Under the pieces are notes generated by a model. The model saw only the letters and a program-made list of their open reading frames with translations. It ran no database searches and was not told the origin of the DNA. Shown one piece after another: positions 1 through 9,562 of a stretch of DNA of 64,000 nt; within the stretch, counting starts at the first letter, position 1, and every line of letters begins with the position of its first letter. The stretch is from Shewanella olleyana (GTDB taxonomy: Bacteria; Pseudomonadota; Gammaproteobacteria; Enterobacterales; Shewanellaceae), in assembly GCF_023283825.1 (NCBI RefSeq), contig NZ_JAKILD010000007.1, positions 112,087 to 176,086 on the forward strand, read 5' to 3'. The translations under genes were made by a program, and so were the position numbers.

Positions 1-408
1 AACAATTAAAATATCAAACTGTGTTTTCATTTCGCTGAAGGCACGGATTAAACCAACATGTTGAGCTTGAGTCAGTTCAACCATCGCTTGTGTACCTGAA
101 GTGGCAGGCACAATGCCTATACCTTTAGGACCACGGACAATAATATCGTCTAATTCTGCTTCACCAGATAATACATGAGATAAGTTGCGTTCGGCTCGAA
201 TACCTAACATCACATCGACATTGGCTAAGCCTAAATCGGCATCGAGCACTAATACTCGTTTACCTTTTTCAGCAAGAGCAACAGCTGTATTAATTGACAC
301 GCTGGTTTTACCCACGCCGCCTTTACCACCACTGACTGCAATTACTTTTACTTTTTCGTTATTTGGTTGATTCATCATACGTAAACCACTTGCTTGATCT
401 CTGGTCAT
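1..408 (-). CDS. flhG: FlhG/FleN flagellar number regulator, MinD-like ATPase (partial, N-terminal 136 residues)
   Basis: This is a ParA/MinD-family ATPase that limits the number of polar flagella, working against FlhF and damping FlrA. The gene runs off the left edge of the window, so only the N-terminus is present. It begins MTRDQASGLRMM. The DQAxxLR element in that stretch is known in FlhG as the segment that stimulates the FlhF GTPase. A deviant Walker A motif (SGGKGGVGKTS) follows at about residues 26-36, then DADLGLANVD. The ATG at 408 is 4 bp after the flhF stop codon, so the two are almost certainly co-transcribed. The missing C-terminus would carry the membrane-targeting helix and cannot be checked here. 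Confidence 0.95.
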   Translation of the reverse strand, partial: MTRDQASGLRMMNQPNNEKVKVIAVSGGKGGVGKTSVSINTAVALAEKGKRVLVLDADLGLANVDVMLGIRAERNLSHVLSGEAELDDIIVRGPKGIGIVPATSGTQAMVELTQAQHVGLIRAFSEMKTQFDILIV

Positions 409-412
409 ATTT

Positions 413-1798
413 TTACTCGAATGCATAGGCCATGTCATTTGACCACGCAGTGTCATGTGACGTTTGAGGTTTTGTGTCGTTCAATGCTGCTAACGCTTGC
501 TTTGCAAGCATAAGTGTATCAGCAACTTGCATATCTTCTGGAACACGTTGACCATCTGTTATATAGCTTAATGGTAACCCATTTTGAATCAATACACTTA
601 ATGCGCCGGCAATCGAGACGGATTCATCTAGTTTAGTTAAAATCACCCCTGAAAGCGGGATTCTTTTAAAATGCTCCACAGCATCTTGCAATACTCTTCT
701 TTGCGAGGTTGCCGACATCACTAGATAGCTTCTAATCGGTATTCTTGTGTTAGCCATTAAATCATCTAACTGCTGATATAGGCGCATATCACGTTGCCCC
801 ATCCCAGCTGTATCTATTAATACTAACTTACGATTCTTAAACTGATAAAGAATTTGTTCTAATTCAGCAAGATCATGAGCTTGTTTTACTGGACATCCCA
901 TTATTTTGCCATAAGTTGCCAATTGCTCATAGGCTCCAATACGATAATGATCTGTTGTGATCAGTGCAACCTGTTCAGGGCCATGATGTGCTGCAAATCT
1001 TGCGGCTAATTTAGCCAATGATGTGGTCTTGCCAACACCCGTCGGCCCTACAAAAGCAACCACGCCACCCGTTCGAACAATATCATCACCTTGATTATCT
1101 AATAAATTAGCTAAACTTTGCGGCAATGCCCTCACTAAATCAGCTGGCGTATATTGTTGACTTAGTCCTGCTAACTTAGCCGCTACTGCTGGTGAAAACT
1201 CAGCATTGATTAACTTACTTTCAAGCATAGCCCCTACAGGATCGGTACGCTTTTTTTGGTCTTTCATCAACGATGACACTTGATGAGTCAATAAGCCACG
1301 CAGTGATGCCATTTCTTCTCGCATTGCTTCCATTTCAGCAGACGGGTTTTTATTAGCACTTCTTGGCTGCTCAAATTGCGGTTGCTGCACTTTAGGCTCA
1401 ACTTTAGCAGCTTTGGTATCTTGTAATTGTTTCGCCCAATCTGGTAACTCAGGTTCTTCAACTCGCTGTGAAATCTGTTGCTGCAAACGGTTATGTTGCT
1501 TCTCAAGCAATGCTTGTAAAGAATCTGCTGCCGGTGGCGGACTGACTTTAGTTTGCGCCTTTACTGTAGGCTTACTCTGCCCAATAGAGACTTGGTCATC
1601 GCTGACATTCATAAATCCTGGAACGGGTGAGTTAACAGCAACATCTGCTTTAGGCTCGTCGTAGTCAACAGCCGCAACGATTTCTATACCACCCGTTACT
1701 TTTTTATTAGACATAATCACTGCATCAGAGCCCAAGGTCTCTTTCACTTGAGCTAACGCTGAACGCATGTCTTTGGCAAAAAATCGTTTAATCTTCAC
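413..1798 (-). CDS. flhF: FlhF, SRP-family GTPase for polar flagellum placement
   Basis: FlhF is an SRP-type GTPase that marks the old cell pole and recruits the first flagellar parts there. The protein has 461 residues. The N-terminal basic B-domain starts MKIKRFFAKDMRSAL, a Pro/Gln-rich linker covers about 50-180, and an NG domain follows. The P-loop GPTGVGKTT lies at 251-259, and further GTPase signatures are LITTDHYRIGA, LIDTAGMGQRD and LTKLDE. It lies 30 bp downstream of flhA and 4 bp upstream of flhG. The order flhA-flhF-flhG is typical of polar flagellates (Vibrio, Pseudomonas, Shewanella). I see nothing unusual in it. Confidence 0.97.
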   Translation of the reverse strand: MKIKRFFAKDMRSALAQVKETLGSDAVIMSNKKVTGGIEIVAAVDYDEPKADVAVNSPVPGFMNVSDDQVSIGQSKPTVKAQTKVSPPPAADSLQALLEKQHNRLQQQISQRVEEPELPDWAKQLQDTKAAKVEPKVQQPQFEQPRSANKNPSAEMEAMREEMASLRGLLTHQVSSLMKDQKKRTDPVGAMLESKLINAEFSPAVAAKLAGLSQQYTPADLVRALPQSLANLLDNQGDDIVRTGGVVAFVGPTGVGKTTSLAKLAARFAAHHGPEQVALITTDHYRIGAYEQLATYGKIMGCPVKQAHDLAELEQILYQFKNRKLVLIDTAGMGQRDMRLYQQLDDLMANTRIPIRSYLVMSATSQRRVLQDAVEHFKRIPLSGVILTKLDESVSIAGALSVLIQNGLPLSYITDGQRVPEDMQVADTLMLAKQALAALNDTKPQTSHDTAWSNDMAYAFE

Positions 1799-1828
1799 TA
1801 CACACCTCTTTCAAACAGATAGTCATCG

Positions 1829-3928
1829 CTATTGCCCTACTGCAGATACTATGCGTATTTGCTTTTCATCAGGTATTTCTTGGTAAGAAATAACCCGTAA
1901 ATTCGGGATAGTATATTTAACAAATCGTGACAGCGTTGACCTTAGCATGCCTGATGTCAATAAAATGGCTGGCTGACCAACCATTTCTTGCTTCTGAGAA
2001 GCGTCTAATAATGACTTCTGCATGCGTTCTGCAAGGCCTGGTTCGATATTTGGCCCTTCTCCGCCTGTCGCTTGCATAGACTTGTGCAACATCTGTTCCA
2101 ACTCTGGTGCCAATGTTATGACAGGGATTTCTAATTCCGGTCCAGATATCTCTTGAACAATCATTCGTTTTAATGCAATACGCACAGCTGCAGTTAATAC
2201 TTCTGTATCATTACTCTTTGTACCGTATTCTAACAGGGTTTGCACGATTGTGCGTAAATCGCGGATAGAAACACCTTCATTTAGAAGGTTTTGCATCACT
2301 TTAACCACTGAGCCTAACGGCATAATGTCAGGAATAAAGCCATCTATGAGCTTAGGAGAATTCTTACCTAACATATCCATTAGCTGCTGCACTTCTTCAT
2401 AACCCAGTAACTTAGCTGCGTTGTTCGTCAGTAGCTGACTAATATGGGTTGCAACAACTGTTGCTGTATCTACCACGGTATAACCTAAGGTCTGCGCGTG
2501 TTCGCGCTGCTCTGGCGCAATCCAAACAGCCTCTAGACTAAATGCAGGGTCGGTAGTCTCAATACCATCCAGCTTACCGTATACTTGGCCTGGATTAATG
2601 GCTAGCTCACAATCATGCCTCACTTCAGCCTCTCCAACCACAACCCCCATCAAGGAAATCCGGTAACAGTTGGGTGATAAATCTAGATTGTCTCGAATAT
2701 GAACAGCTGGAACTAAGAAACCTAATTCTTGAGATAACTTCTTACGTACACCTTTAATACGGCCTAGTAATTCACCGCCTTGGCTTTTATCTACCAAAGG
2801 AATTAAGCGGTAACCCACTTCAAGACCAATAGTGTCAACATGTTGAACGTCTTCCCAGCTAAGCTCTTTTGGCTCCGTATCCTTGACTTCAGCAGGGTTC
2901 TTAACCGCTTGTTCAAGCGCTGCGGTTTTATTGTCGTTGTTACGCTTATAAATCATGTAAGCAGCAACGCCAGTGATCACAGCAAAAGTTAAGAAAGCAA
3001 AATGAGGCATACCAGGCACGATGCCCATAATGAACAACACACCTGATGCTATCGCCATAGATTTATGGCTAACAAACATTTGGCTTATCATCATGCCGCC
3101 CATATCACCTGACTCATTCTGACGAGTCACCATCAGTGCAGCAGCTATGGATAATAGTAAACCAGGAATTTGTGCAACTAATCCATCACCAATGGTCAGT
3201 AAGGTATAAATTTCAACTGCGCTGGAAAAATCTAGCCCATGCTGCACCATACCAATGACAAAACCACCTAGAATATTAATCACCAGAATCATGATCCCAG
3301 CAATGGCATCACCTTTTACAAATTTAGAAGCTCCATCCATTGCACCGTAAAAATCAGCTTCTTTAGTGACTTCAGCTCGGCGAACTCGAGCTTGATCTTG
3401 GGTTAATGTTCCGGCGTTCAAATCGGCATCAATCGCCATTTGTTTGCCAGGCATAGCATCAAGCGTAAATCGAGCACTCACTTCAGAGATGCGACCAGCA
3501 CCTTTGGTCACTACAGCAAAGTTAATAATGATTAAAATGAGGAAAACGACTAAGCCCACAGCATAGTTGCCGCCGATCACTACGGAGCCAAAAGCTTCAA
3601 TGACTTTACCGGCGGCATCGCCACCGTTATGTCCTTCTAACAAAACTATACGAGTAGACGCGACGTTAAGGGCTAAACGCAGTAACGTCGCGACCAGAAG
3701 CACACTGGGGAATGCAGCAAAATCTAGCGGTCTATCAGAATAGATGGCGACGAGTAGTACAACTAAGGCTAAAGCGATATTGAATGAAAACAGAATATCC
3801 AAAAGAAAAGCAGGCATGGGCAATACCACCATACCTAAGGCAGCAAGCACTAATAATGGCGTACCTACGCCTTTAAAAGTACTAAACCTAACTTGCTTAA
3901 CTTGACCTAATGCTGCTTTTACATCCAT
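1829..3928 (-). CDS. flhA: FlhA, flagellar type III export gate protein
   Basis: FlhA is the large inner-membrane subunit of the flagellar type III export gate. It forms a nonameric ring that docks chaperone-substrate complexes and couples proton flow to export. The protein has 699 residues, the usual size. Hydrophobic segments fill about 20-330, and the FHIPEP-family signature around SARFTLDAMPGKQMAID lies between them. The soluble C-terminal half carries the docking platform. The gene is separated from flhB by 115 bp that contain a good sigma-54 site (3978-3993), so it probably starts its own transcript that continues into flhF-flhG. Confidence 0.98.
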   Translation of the reverse strand: MDVKAALGQVKQVRFSTFKGVGTPLLVLAALGMVVLPMPAFLLDILFSFNIALALVVLLVAIYSDRPLDFAAFPSVLLVATLLRLALNVASTRIVLLEGHNGGDAAGKVIEAFGSVVIGGNYAVGLVVFLILIIINFAVVTKGAGRISEVSARFTLDAMPGKQMAIDADLNAGTLTQDQARVRRAEVTKEADFYGAMDGASKFVKGDAIAGIMILVINILGGFVIGMVQHGLDFSSAVEIYTLLTIGDGLVAQIPGLLLSIAAALMVTRQNESGDMGGMMISQMFVSHKSMAIASGVLFIMGIVPGMPHFAFLTFAVITGVAAYMIYKRNNDNKTAALEQAVKNPAEVKDTEPKELSWEDVQHVDTIGLEVGYRLIPLVDKSQGGELLGRIKGVRKKLSQELGFLVPAVHIRDNLDLSPNCYRISLMGVVVGEAEVRHDCELAINPGQVYGKLDGIETTDPAFSLEAVWIAPEQREHAQTLGYTVVDTATVVATHISQLLTNNAAKLLGYEEVQQLMDMLGKNSPKLIDGFIPDIMPLGSVVKVMQNLLNEGVSIRDLRTIVQTLLEYGTKSNDTEVLTAAVRIALKRMIVQEISGPELEIPVITLAPELEQMLHKSMQATGGEGPNIEPGLAERMQKSLLDASQKQEMVGQPAILLTSGMLRSTLSRFVKYTIPNLRVISYQEIPDEKQIRIVSAVGQ

Positions 3929-3977
3929 CAGTAAAAAACCTTTATAGTAATATTCTTGACGCCGACGACAGTAAAAT

Positions 3978-3993
3978 GCAATTACTAAGCCAA
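3978..3993 (-). promoter_or_regulatory. Sigma-54 promoter upstream of flhA
   Basis: On the minus strand the sequence reads TTGGCTTAGTAATTGC. It has the GG (-24) and GC (-12) elements exactly ten bases apart and a TTGC -12 box. It lies about 50 bp upstream of the flhA start. FlhA operons in Vibrio-type polar systems are known to have their own sigma-54 promoter activated by FlrC, which fits. Confidence 0.75.
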
Positions 3994-4043
3994 AAGAATA
4001 TTATTAAAGGCGAACTAAAACTGAGTGAGGGATTTATAGACAA

Positions 4044-5174
4044 TTAATGTTTTAAATCATCTGGTATAGGTTGGTTTATAGGTATGGCTTTAGGGCGCTT
4101 GCCTTTACCTTTTTGATATTGTTTTAACTGAAAAACATAAGCCAAAATTTGTGCAACAGCGGTAAACAAACCTTCGGGAACTTGCTGCTCAATTTTAGTT
4201 GTATGGTATATCGCTCGCGCTAAAGGCGGTGCCGATACGATCGGTACTTCATGTTCTCTGGCTATTTCTCTAATTTTAAAAGCAACATCATCAATTCCTT
4301 TTGCAATTAAAAACGGTGCTGCAGATTGACTGACATCATACTTAACTGCCACAGCGTAATGCTCGGGATTCACTACAATCACATCCGCATTTGGCACTTC
4401 TGACATCATACGTTTATTCGCCATTTCATGCTGCATCTGCCTGATCCGGCCTTTTACTTCAGGCTTACCTTCCGTGTCTTTGTATTCATCTTTCACTTCT
4501 TGCTTGGTCATTTTCAGCTGTTTATTGTGATTCCATATTTGAAATGGCACATCAATAACCACAATAAGTAACATGGAAGAACATAATATGATGAACATCC
4601 ACACCAATAGTTCTAGTGCATGATATACGTTACCCGGTAAATGATCTGTCGATAGAGTCATGATGTCATAGAAGTAAAAGCTTAATAAAAAGTAAGCAGA
4701 TACAGCGACTACCAGAAATTTTGCAATCCCTTTAGTCAGCTCTACCAAGGCTTGAGTACCAAACATTCTCTTAAACCCTTTAGCAGGGTTCATTTTGCTG
4801 CCTTTAGGCATAAATGCTTTAACGGAAAAAGTGATTCCCCCTAAAATAATATTACCAATAAAAGCAATAAGGGCGAGAAAAGCAATAAAGCTAATTAGAG
4901 GGAAAGCTAACTCATTGCCAATAACTCCCCAAACACGAAACATTGAGCTGGTATCAAAAATTTGATCCCGCTCCATGGTTAGCATTTGGGTCATAACATT
5001 GTGTAGGCTTCGAGCAAGGTTAGGGCCAACAATCGCAAAGCCAACGGCTGAAGCTAATAATACCGCAGCAGTACCTAATTCTTTAGATCGTGCCACCTGT
5101 CCTTTTTCACGCGACTGTTGCAGTCGCTTGGCGGTGGGGTCCTCTGTGCGTTCTTGGCCTGTATCTTCTGCCAT
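4044..5174 (-). CDS. flhB: FlhB, export gate/substrate-specificity switch protein
   Basis: FlhB is an inner-membrane export component that switches export from rod/hook to filament substrates after self-cleavage in its cytoplasmic domain. The protein has 376 residues. The N-terminus (MAEDTGQERTEDPTAKRLQ) is typical, four membrane segments lie at about 30-215, and a cytoplasmic domain follows. The autocleavage motif reads NPEH (in VIVVNPEHYAVAVKYD, about residue 270) rather than the better-known NPTH. The Asn-Pro bond that is cut is kept. The gene is 7 bp downstream of fliR, so it belongs to the fliK-R transcript. Confidence 0.97.
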   Translation of the reverse strand: MAEDTGQERTEDPTAKRLQQSREKGQVARSKELGTAAVLLASAVGFAIVGPNLARSLHNVMTQMLTMERDQIFDTSSMFRVWGVIGNELAFPLISFIAFLALIAFIGNIILGGITFSVKAFMPKGSKMNPAKGFKRMFGTQALVELTKGIAKFLVVAVSAYFLLSFYFYDIMTLSTDHLPGNVYHALELLVWMFIILCSSMLLIVVIDVPFQIWNHNKQLKMTKQEVKDEYKDTEGKPEVKGRIRQMQHEMANKRMMSEVPNADVIVVNPEHYAVAVKYDVSQSAAPFLIAKGIDDVAFKIREIAREHEVPIVSAPPLARAIYHTTKIEQQVPEGLFTAVAQILAYVFQLKQYQKGKGKRPKAIPINQPIPDDLKH

Positions 5175-5181
5175 CAGTAAC

Positions 5182-5988
5182 CTACTGAGTTATCGAACCG
5201 TCAATTTGACAGGTCAGTTGCAAAATATCACACATCAATAATTGGCCTTGAAGCCATACCTCATCAAAATGGGACATGATGGGGCCAAGTGTGAGCCAGA
5301 GAATTAACAATCCACTGACCATAGTCACTGGAAAGCCAATAGCAAAAATATTCAATTGCGGCGATGCACGGGTCATCACACCAAATGATAGATTAATGAG
5401 CAGTAACGCCACGATAGCCGATATAGACATGGTTAATGCCGCGCCAAACATATAACTACCAAACTCAGCAAGCCTGCGATAGTTTGTGATACTAAAACCC
5501 TGATTTGAAATAGGAATAGTGTCAAAACTTGCCACCAGCATCTTGAACATTAATAAATGTCCATCAACAGCCAAGAAAATCAGCGTTGCTAGAAGTAAAA
5601 AGAAATTACCTACCACAGGAGTTTGTTGGCCAGAGCCCGGATCAACCATAGAAGCAAAACCCAGACTGGTTTGCATACCTATGATTTGACCTGTGAGAAC
5701 AAACGTTTGCATCACTAAAATAGTGACAAAACCCATGGCCGTGCCAATTAAAATTTGCTGGGCAGATATAAATACTGCACTGAGGGAGAATAGCTCTACA
5801 GGTTCAACAAATGCAGGAAGTACAGGGGCGACAGCGACAGTTATAGCGACAGATAAAAATAATCGAATTCTTGCGGGAGTGGTATTGGCACCAAATACTG
5901 CCATCACCATTAGCATTGAAGATATTCTGAATAACGGCCATACATAGGCAGCTATAGTACGGCTGATTTCTTCAAATAAAATCTCCAC
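5182..5988 (-). CDS. fliR: FliR, export gate membrane protein
   Basis: FliR is one of the core membrane subunits of the flagellar export gate, assembling with FliP and FliQ into the helical pore. The 268-residue product is hydrophobic along its length and has the family start (MEILFEEISRTIAAYVWPLF) and the mid-region glycine-rich stretch near MQTSLGFASMVDPGSGQ. The gene starts 3 bp after the fliQ stop codon and ends 7 bp before flhB, so coupling with both neighbours is likely. Length and content are ordinary for the family. Confidence 0.97.
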   Translation of the reverse strand: MEILFEEISRTIAAYVWPLFRISSMLMVMAVFGANTTPARIRLFLSVAITVAVAPVLPAFVEPVELFSLSAVFISAQQILIGTAMGFVTILVMQTFVLTGQIIGMQTSLGFASMVDPGSGQQTPVVGNFFLLLATLIFLAVDGHLLMFKMLVASFDTIPISNQGFSITNYRRLAEFGSYMFGAALTMSISAIVALLLINLSFGVMTRASPQLNIFAIGFPVTMVSGLLILWLTLGPIMSHFDEVWLQGQLLMCDILQLTCQIDGSITQ

Positions 5989-5991
5989 AGG

Positions 5992-6261
5992 CTAGCCTAT
6001 CACTTGTGGGATCATATTAACAATGGTATAAAAAAAATCCATCATGGTTTGTACTAGCCAGTGTCCTAGAAACATCAATGAGAACAATGTCATTAACAAT
6101 CTAGGTAAGAAACTTAAGGTTTGCTCGTTAATCGATGTCGCAGCTTGGAAGACGGCCACAATCAAGCCAACAAAAAGACCTGGCAGAATAATGGCTGACA
6201 CAATCAATACAATTACAGATAGCGCTTCACGAAAAATATCAATCAGTGACTCAGGTGACAT
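5992..6261 (-). CDS. fliQ: FliQ, export gate membrane protein
   Basis: FliQ is a small inner-membrane subunit of the flagellar export gate, present in four copies around the FliP-FliR core. The product is 89 residues long with two transmembrane hairpin helices (about 15-40 and 50-75), the standard size and layout. The start MSPESLIDIFREAL matches the family. It sits between fliP (12 bp upstream) and fliR (3 bp downstream). Confidence 0.97.
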   Translation of the reverse strand: MSPESLIDIFREALSVIVLIVSAIILPGLFVGLIVAVFQAATSINEQTLSFLPRLLMTLFSLMFLGHWLVQTMMDFFYTIVNMIPQVIG

Positions 6262-6273
6262 CTGTAGCGCTCC

Positions 6274-7020
6274 CTATGTACCGAAACTGTTTGCGAGTGT
6301 TCCCATCACTAATCCCCAACCATCGACGAGTACAAACAGCATAATCTTAAACGGTAATGAAACAATCATAGGCGATAACATCATCATACCCATAGCCATC
6401 AAAATACTCGCCACCACTAAATCTAATACTAAAAATGGCACGAAAAGCATAAACCCAATTTGGAAAGCTGTTTTTAATTCACTGGTAATAAAAGCTGGAA
6501 CTAAAACACTCATCGGTGCTTGTTCTGGTGAAGCGATGTTGGTGTAACCCGAAATCTCAATGAAAGTTTCTAAATCTGTCGTTCTTACCTGCGATAACAT
6601 GAATGCGCGAAGCGGCTCTTTACCCACTTCATAGGCTTGTTGCATCGTCAGTGATTCGTTTATATATGGCTCCACGGCCCGATCATAAATTTGATCGAAT
6701 ACCGGCGCCATAATAAAGAATGTCATGAACATACTTATACCAATAAGCACTTGATTTGAAGGAGTTTGTTGTAAACCTAATGCTTGACGTAAGATAGATA
6801 GCACAACGATAATCCGCGTAAATGATGTTAGCATTATCACCATCGCAGGGATAAAGCTCATCGCAGTCATCAATAGCAATATTTGCATCGTTACTGAATA
6901 TTCAGTACTACCGTCAGCGCCAGTAGAGACTGTAACAGCTTTTAATATTCCATCTTCAGCAAAACTTAATGGAGTAAAAAAAGCAGCTGCAAAAATGGCT
7001 AATACTATCCACTTCTTCAT
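6274..7020 (-). CDS. fliP: FliP, export gate membrane protein
   Basis: FliP is the main channel-forming subunit of the flagellar export gate. The 248-residue product starts with a cleavable signal peptide ([21 protein letters not shown]), as known for FliP. The conserved stretch [20 protein letters not shown] lies near residues 65-85 and C-terminal hydrophobic helices follow. It lies 5 bp after fliO and 12 bp before fliQ, the canonical O-P-Q-R order. Confidence 0.98.
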   Translation of the reverse strand: MKKWIVLAIFAAAFFTPLSFAEDGILKAVTVSTGADGSTEYSVTMQILLLMTAMSFIPAMVIMLTSFTRIIVVLSILRQALGLQQTPSNQVLIGISMFMTFFIMAPVFDQIYDRAVEPYINESLTMQQAYEVGKEPLRAFMLSQVRTTDLETFIEISGYTNIASPEQAPMSVLVPAFITSELKTAFQIGFMLFVPFLVLDLVVASILMAMGMMMLSPMIVSLPFKIMLFVLVDGWGLVMGTLANSFGT

Positions 7021-7025
7021 TATTG

Positions 7026-7454
7026 CTATTCCTTAGCCTGTTCTTTTGCTTGTTGTTTAGCTTGTTTTAATCGACTGGCAAATGAGCTGGTTTCAACATT
7101 AACAGTCGAATCGAGTTTTTCGATAAGATTAACTTGCTGGGCAGTAACACCGAGTAAATATTGTTGCCCCTCTAACTCCACTAACACCAGCTTTTCTTTT
7201 TGACCTAAAGGCGTCATAGCAACTGTTTTAATGACACCTTGATTTGACTGAACTAAGTTCAGTTTTTTGACGATATAAGCCAATACAAAAATGATTGCGA
7301 TAACCAGTATCAGTCCGCCCATCATGCTTGATAATGCGGCAATATTGGATGTTTCTGCGCCGCGAATAGCGACTTCTGAGCTTGCAGGCTCTGAACTAAC
7401 GGCTTCGGTAATAGCAGAGCTTGTCACCATGAATAAACTAACTGCATTTAGCAC
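7026..7454 (-). CDS. fliO: FliO, export gate assembly protein
   Basis: FliO is a small membrane protein that helps FliP assemble. The product is 142 residues with one clear transmembrane segment (about 45-65, [19 protein letters not shown]) followed by a cytoplasmic domain with the family signature [20 protein letters not shown] (here [16 protein letters not shown]) and QYLLGVT. The start is GTG at 7454, preceded by an AAGG ribosome site about 8 bp upstream. An in-frame ATG eight codons later is the alternative. The C-terminal tail is Lys/Gln/Ala-rich. The gene lies between fliN and fliP. Confidence 0.93.
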   Translation of the reverse strand: MLNAVSLFMVTSSAITEAVSSEPASSEVAIRGAETSNIAALSSMMGGLILVIAIIFVLAYIVKKLNLVQSNQGVIKTVAMTPLGQKEKLVLVELEGQQYLLGVTAQQVNLIEKLDSTVNVETSSFASRLKQAKQQAKEQAKE

Positions 7455-7488
7455 AGAAAAATCCTTACAGACTAAATTTAAATATAAA

Positions 7489-7875
7489 CTACTTTAACTT
7501 TTTGATTCGTTCAGTTTGGCTGATCACATCAGTTAACCGAATACCAAATTTATCATTGACCACAACCACTTCACCATGAGCAATCAAGGTTCCATTGACC
7601 ATAACATCAAGTGGTTCGCCAGCAACCCTATCTAGTTCGACCACCGAACCTTGGTTCAATTGAAGTAGATTGCGGATACTAATAAAACTGCGCCCAACTT
7701 CCATAGAAATAGTGACAGGAATATCCATGATGCTATCAAGTTTATCTGCTTCTTCTTGTGAAATTGGCGCAGACTCATCGACGAGTTCATCAAGTTCAAC
7801 TTGTTCAGCTACATTCGCTTCTTCAAGTGCTTGCTCAGCCATTGCTGCAGCCCAATCGTCAGTATCATCACTCAT
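7489..7875 (-). CDS. fliN: FliN, C-ring switch protein
   Basis: FliN is the C-ring protein that, with FliM and FliG, sets the direction of rotation and also docks the export ATPase complex. The product has 128 residues. A short acidic N-terminal extension (MSDDTDDWAAAMAEQALEEA) precedes the SpoA-type domain (about 50-125: DIPVTISMEVGRS, LNQGSVVELDRVAGEPLD, GIRLTDVIS). It starts 10 bp downstream of fliM. The length is ordinary. Confidence 0.97.
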   Translation of the reverse strand: MSDDTDDWAAAMAEQALEEANVAEQVELDELVDESAPISQEEADKLDSIMDIPVTISMEVGRSFISIRNLLQLNQGSVVELDRVAGEPLDVMVNGTLIAHGEVVVVNDKFGIRLTDVISQTERIKKLK

Positions 7876-7885
7876 TTACGTCACC

Positions 7886-8914
7886 TTATAATTCTGAAAT
7901 ATCACGCGCTTTACCTTGTTTGCGTGTAATCAATTGTAATTCTGATTTAGCCGTTTCTGGGCGAGGAATTTTCTCACTGATCTTCAACGCTAAATTGTCT
8001 CTCGATTTACCCAATTTACATCGATAAGTCGGTAAATCTTCTATTCGCATCATGATGTGTTCAGGCAGTTCAATAGGGATCACATCCCCCGCTTTAAACT
8101 CCATTACATCACGCAGTGTGACTTCATGTTCGATGATATTGGCATCAATACCCACTTGAACATCCATAATCTCGTCACGTAAGGCTTGGCCCCAACGCAT
8201 ATCAGTATCTTGCTTATCACTTTGAACACCTGCATCAAGCAGTTCACGAATAGGCTCAATCATCGAGTAAGGCATAGTGATATGGAAATCACCTCCACCG
8301 CCATCAACTTCAATATGAAAAGAGTTAATCACGACCACTTCAGTTGGACTGACAATATTGGCCATAGCGGGGTTAACTTCTGAGTCTAAATATTCAAACT
8401 CAACATCCATCACTGGCGCCCAAGCGTCTTTGTAATCTTCAAATATGATTTTTAGCAGTAATTGAACGATGCGTCGTTCTGTAGGTGTAAATTCGCGACC
8501 TTCGATTTTTGCATGAAAGCGACCATCCCCACCAAAAAAGTTATCAACTAAGATAAACACTAAACGCGCTTCCATAGTGATAAGCGCAGTCCCTTTAAGT
8601 GGACTAAAACGCACCATATTCAAACTTGTGGGAACGAACAAGGTATGAACATACTCGCCGAATTTAAGCATTTGTACGCCGTTAATTGACACTTCTGCAG
8701 CCCGGCGCATCATATTGAACATGCTGATTCTTAAGTGGCGAGCAAAACGTTCGTTGACAATTTCAAGCGTCGGCATCCGGCCACGAACGATTCTATCTTG
8801 AGATGAGAAATCATATACACGAGCATCGTCACTTTCGTTAATGTCATCTTCATCGACATCATCAACCCCGTGCAATAGAGCATCAATTTCGTCTTGGCTT
8901 AATAAATCACTCAC
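7886..8914 (-). CDS. fliM: FliM, C-ring switch protein that binds CheY-P
   Basis: FliM is the C-ring protein that binds phosphorylated CheY and transmits it to FliG. The 342-residue product has the N-terminal CheY-binding segment (MSDLLSQDEIDALLHGVDD), the CheC-like middle domain (about 50-230), and a C-terminal SpoA domain (about 250-325) homologous to FliN. It lies 27 bp downstream of fliL and 10 bp upstream of fliN. All parts expected for the family are present. Confidence 0.98.
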   Translation of the reverse strand: MSDLLSQDEIDALLHGVDDVDEDDINESDDARVYDFSSQDRIVRGRMPTLEIVNERFARHLRISMFNMMRRAAEVSINGVQMLKFGEYVHTLFVPTSLNMVRFSPLKGTALITMEARLVFILVDNFFGGDGRFHAKIEGREFTPTERRIVQLLLKIIFEDYKDAWAPVMDVEFEYLDSEVNPAMANIVSPTEVVVINSFHIEVDGGGGDFHITMPYSMIEPIRELLDAGVQSDKQDTDMRWGQALRDEIMDVQVGIDANIIEHEVTLRDVMEFKAGDVIPIELPEHIMMRIEDLPTYRCKLGKSRDNLALKISEKIPRPETAKSELQLITRKQGKARDISEL

Positions 8915-8941
8915 GTCATCACCTTGTCTTATTCACTGGCG

Positions 8942-9469
8942 TTATTGCATTACAAAGCCAGTAAATAGCACTTTCTCAACTACTTTTTGGCCTGCTACAG
9001 GCTGCAATGTGTTTTGCACATTTAGCAGCGCCAGTTGTCTTAACTCATCTTTACCAGCTTGTGTACTTAACTTTTGTACATCAGCCGCACTAAAAGTGGT
9101 TAACAGTGCATCTTCAATTAATGGAATATGCATTTTTGCTGTTTGACCATCATCACCGCGCACCATCAATTGCACTTTAATTTCCACTAAACGAGCTCGA
9201 TCCACTCCCGGAAGGTTGAACAAAAATGGTCTTGGCATACCTACATAATTTGCTTTGCCTTTTTTAGACTCATCAACGACTGTTTCAGTTGAAGCAGACG
9301 TACCTGGTGTTGCAGGAATCGACTCATCATCACCGCCCATGAAAAATAAAGCTGCTCCAGCAATTAACGCAACAAGGACGACGCCAATCACAATAAAGAT
9401 AATGAGCTTTTTCTTACTTTTAGGTTGGTTTTCTGTTGTTAACTCTAACGATTCTTCTTCAGCCATCAT
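8942..9469 (-). CDS. fliL: FliL, basal body/stator-associated membrane protein
   Basis: FliL is a single-pass inner-membrane protein that forms a periplasmic ring around stator units and supports motor torque. The product is 175 residues: a short acidic cytoplasmic start, a transmembrane helix at about 22-45 (KKLIIFIVIGVVLVALIAG), a Ser/Thr-rich linker, then the periplasmic domain ending KVLFTGFVMQ. Two adjacent ATG codons (9469 and 9466) are possible starts. A 93-bp gap separates it from fliK, and I saw no clear promoter there. Confidence 0.95.
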   Translation of the reverse strand: MMAEEESLELTTENQPKSKKKLIIFIVIGVVLVALIAGAALFFMGGDDESIPATPGTSASTETVVDESKKGKANYVGMPRPFLFNLPGVDRARLVEIKVQLMVRGDDGQTAKMHIPLIEDALLTTFSAADVQKLSTQAGKDELRQLALLNVQNTLQPVAGQKVVEKVLFTGFVMQ

Positions 9470-9562
9470 TCATTCCATTCTCTGTTGCCACTTGGTGATA
9501 TTTTGGTTATGAATATCACATGGCGTTGACTGTCTTTAACTTGGTGGCTATAGATTACCGAC

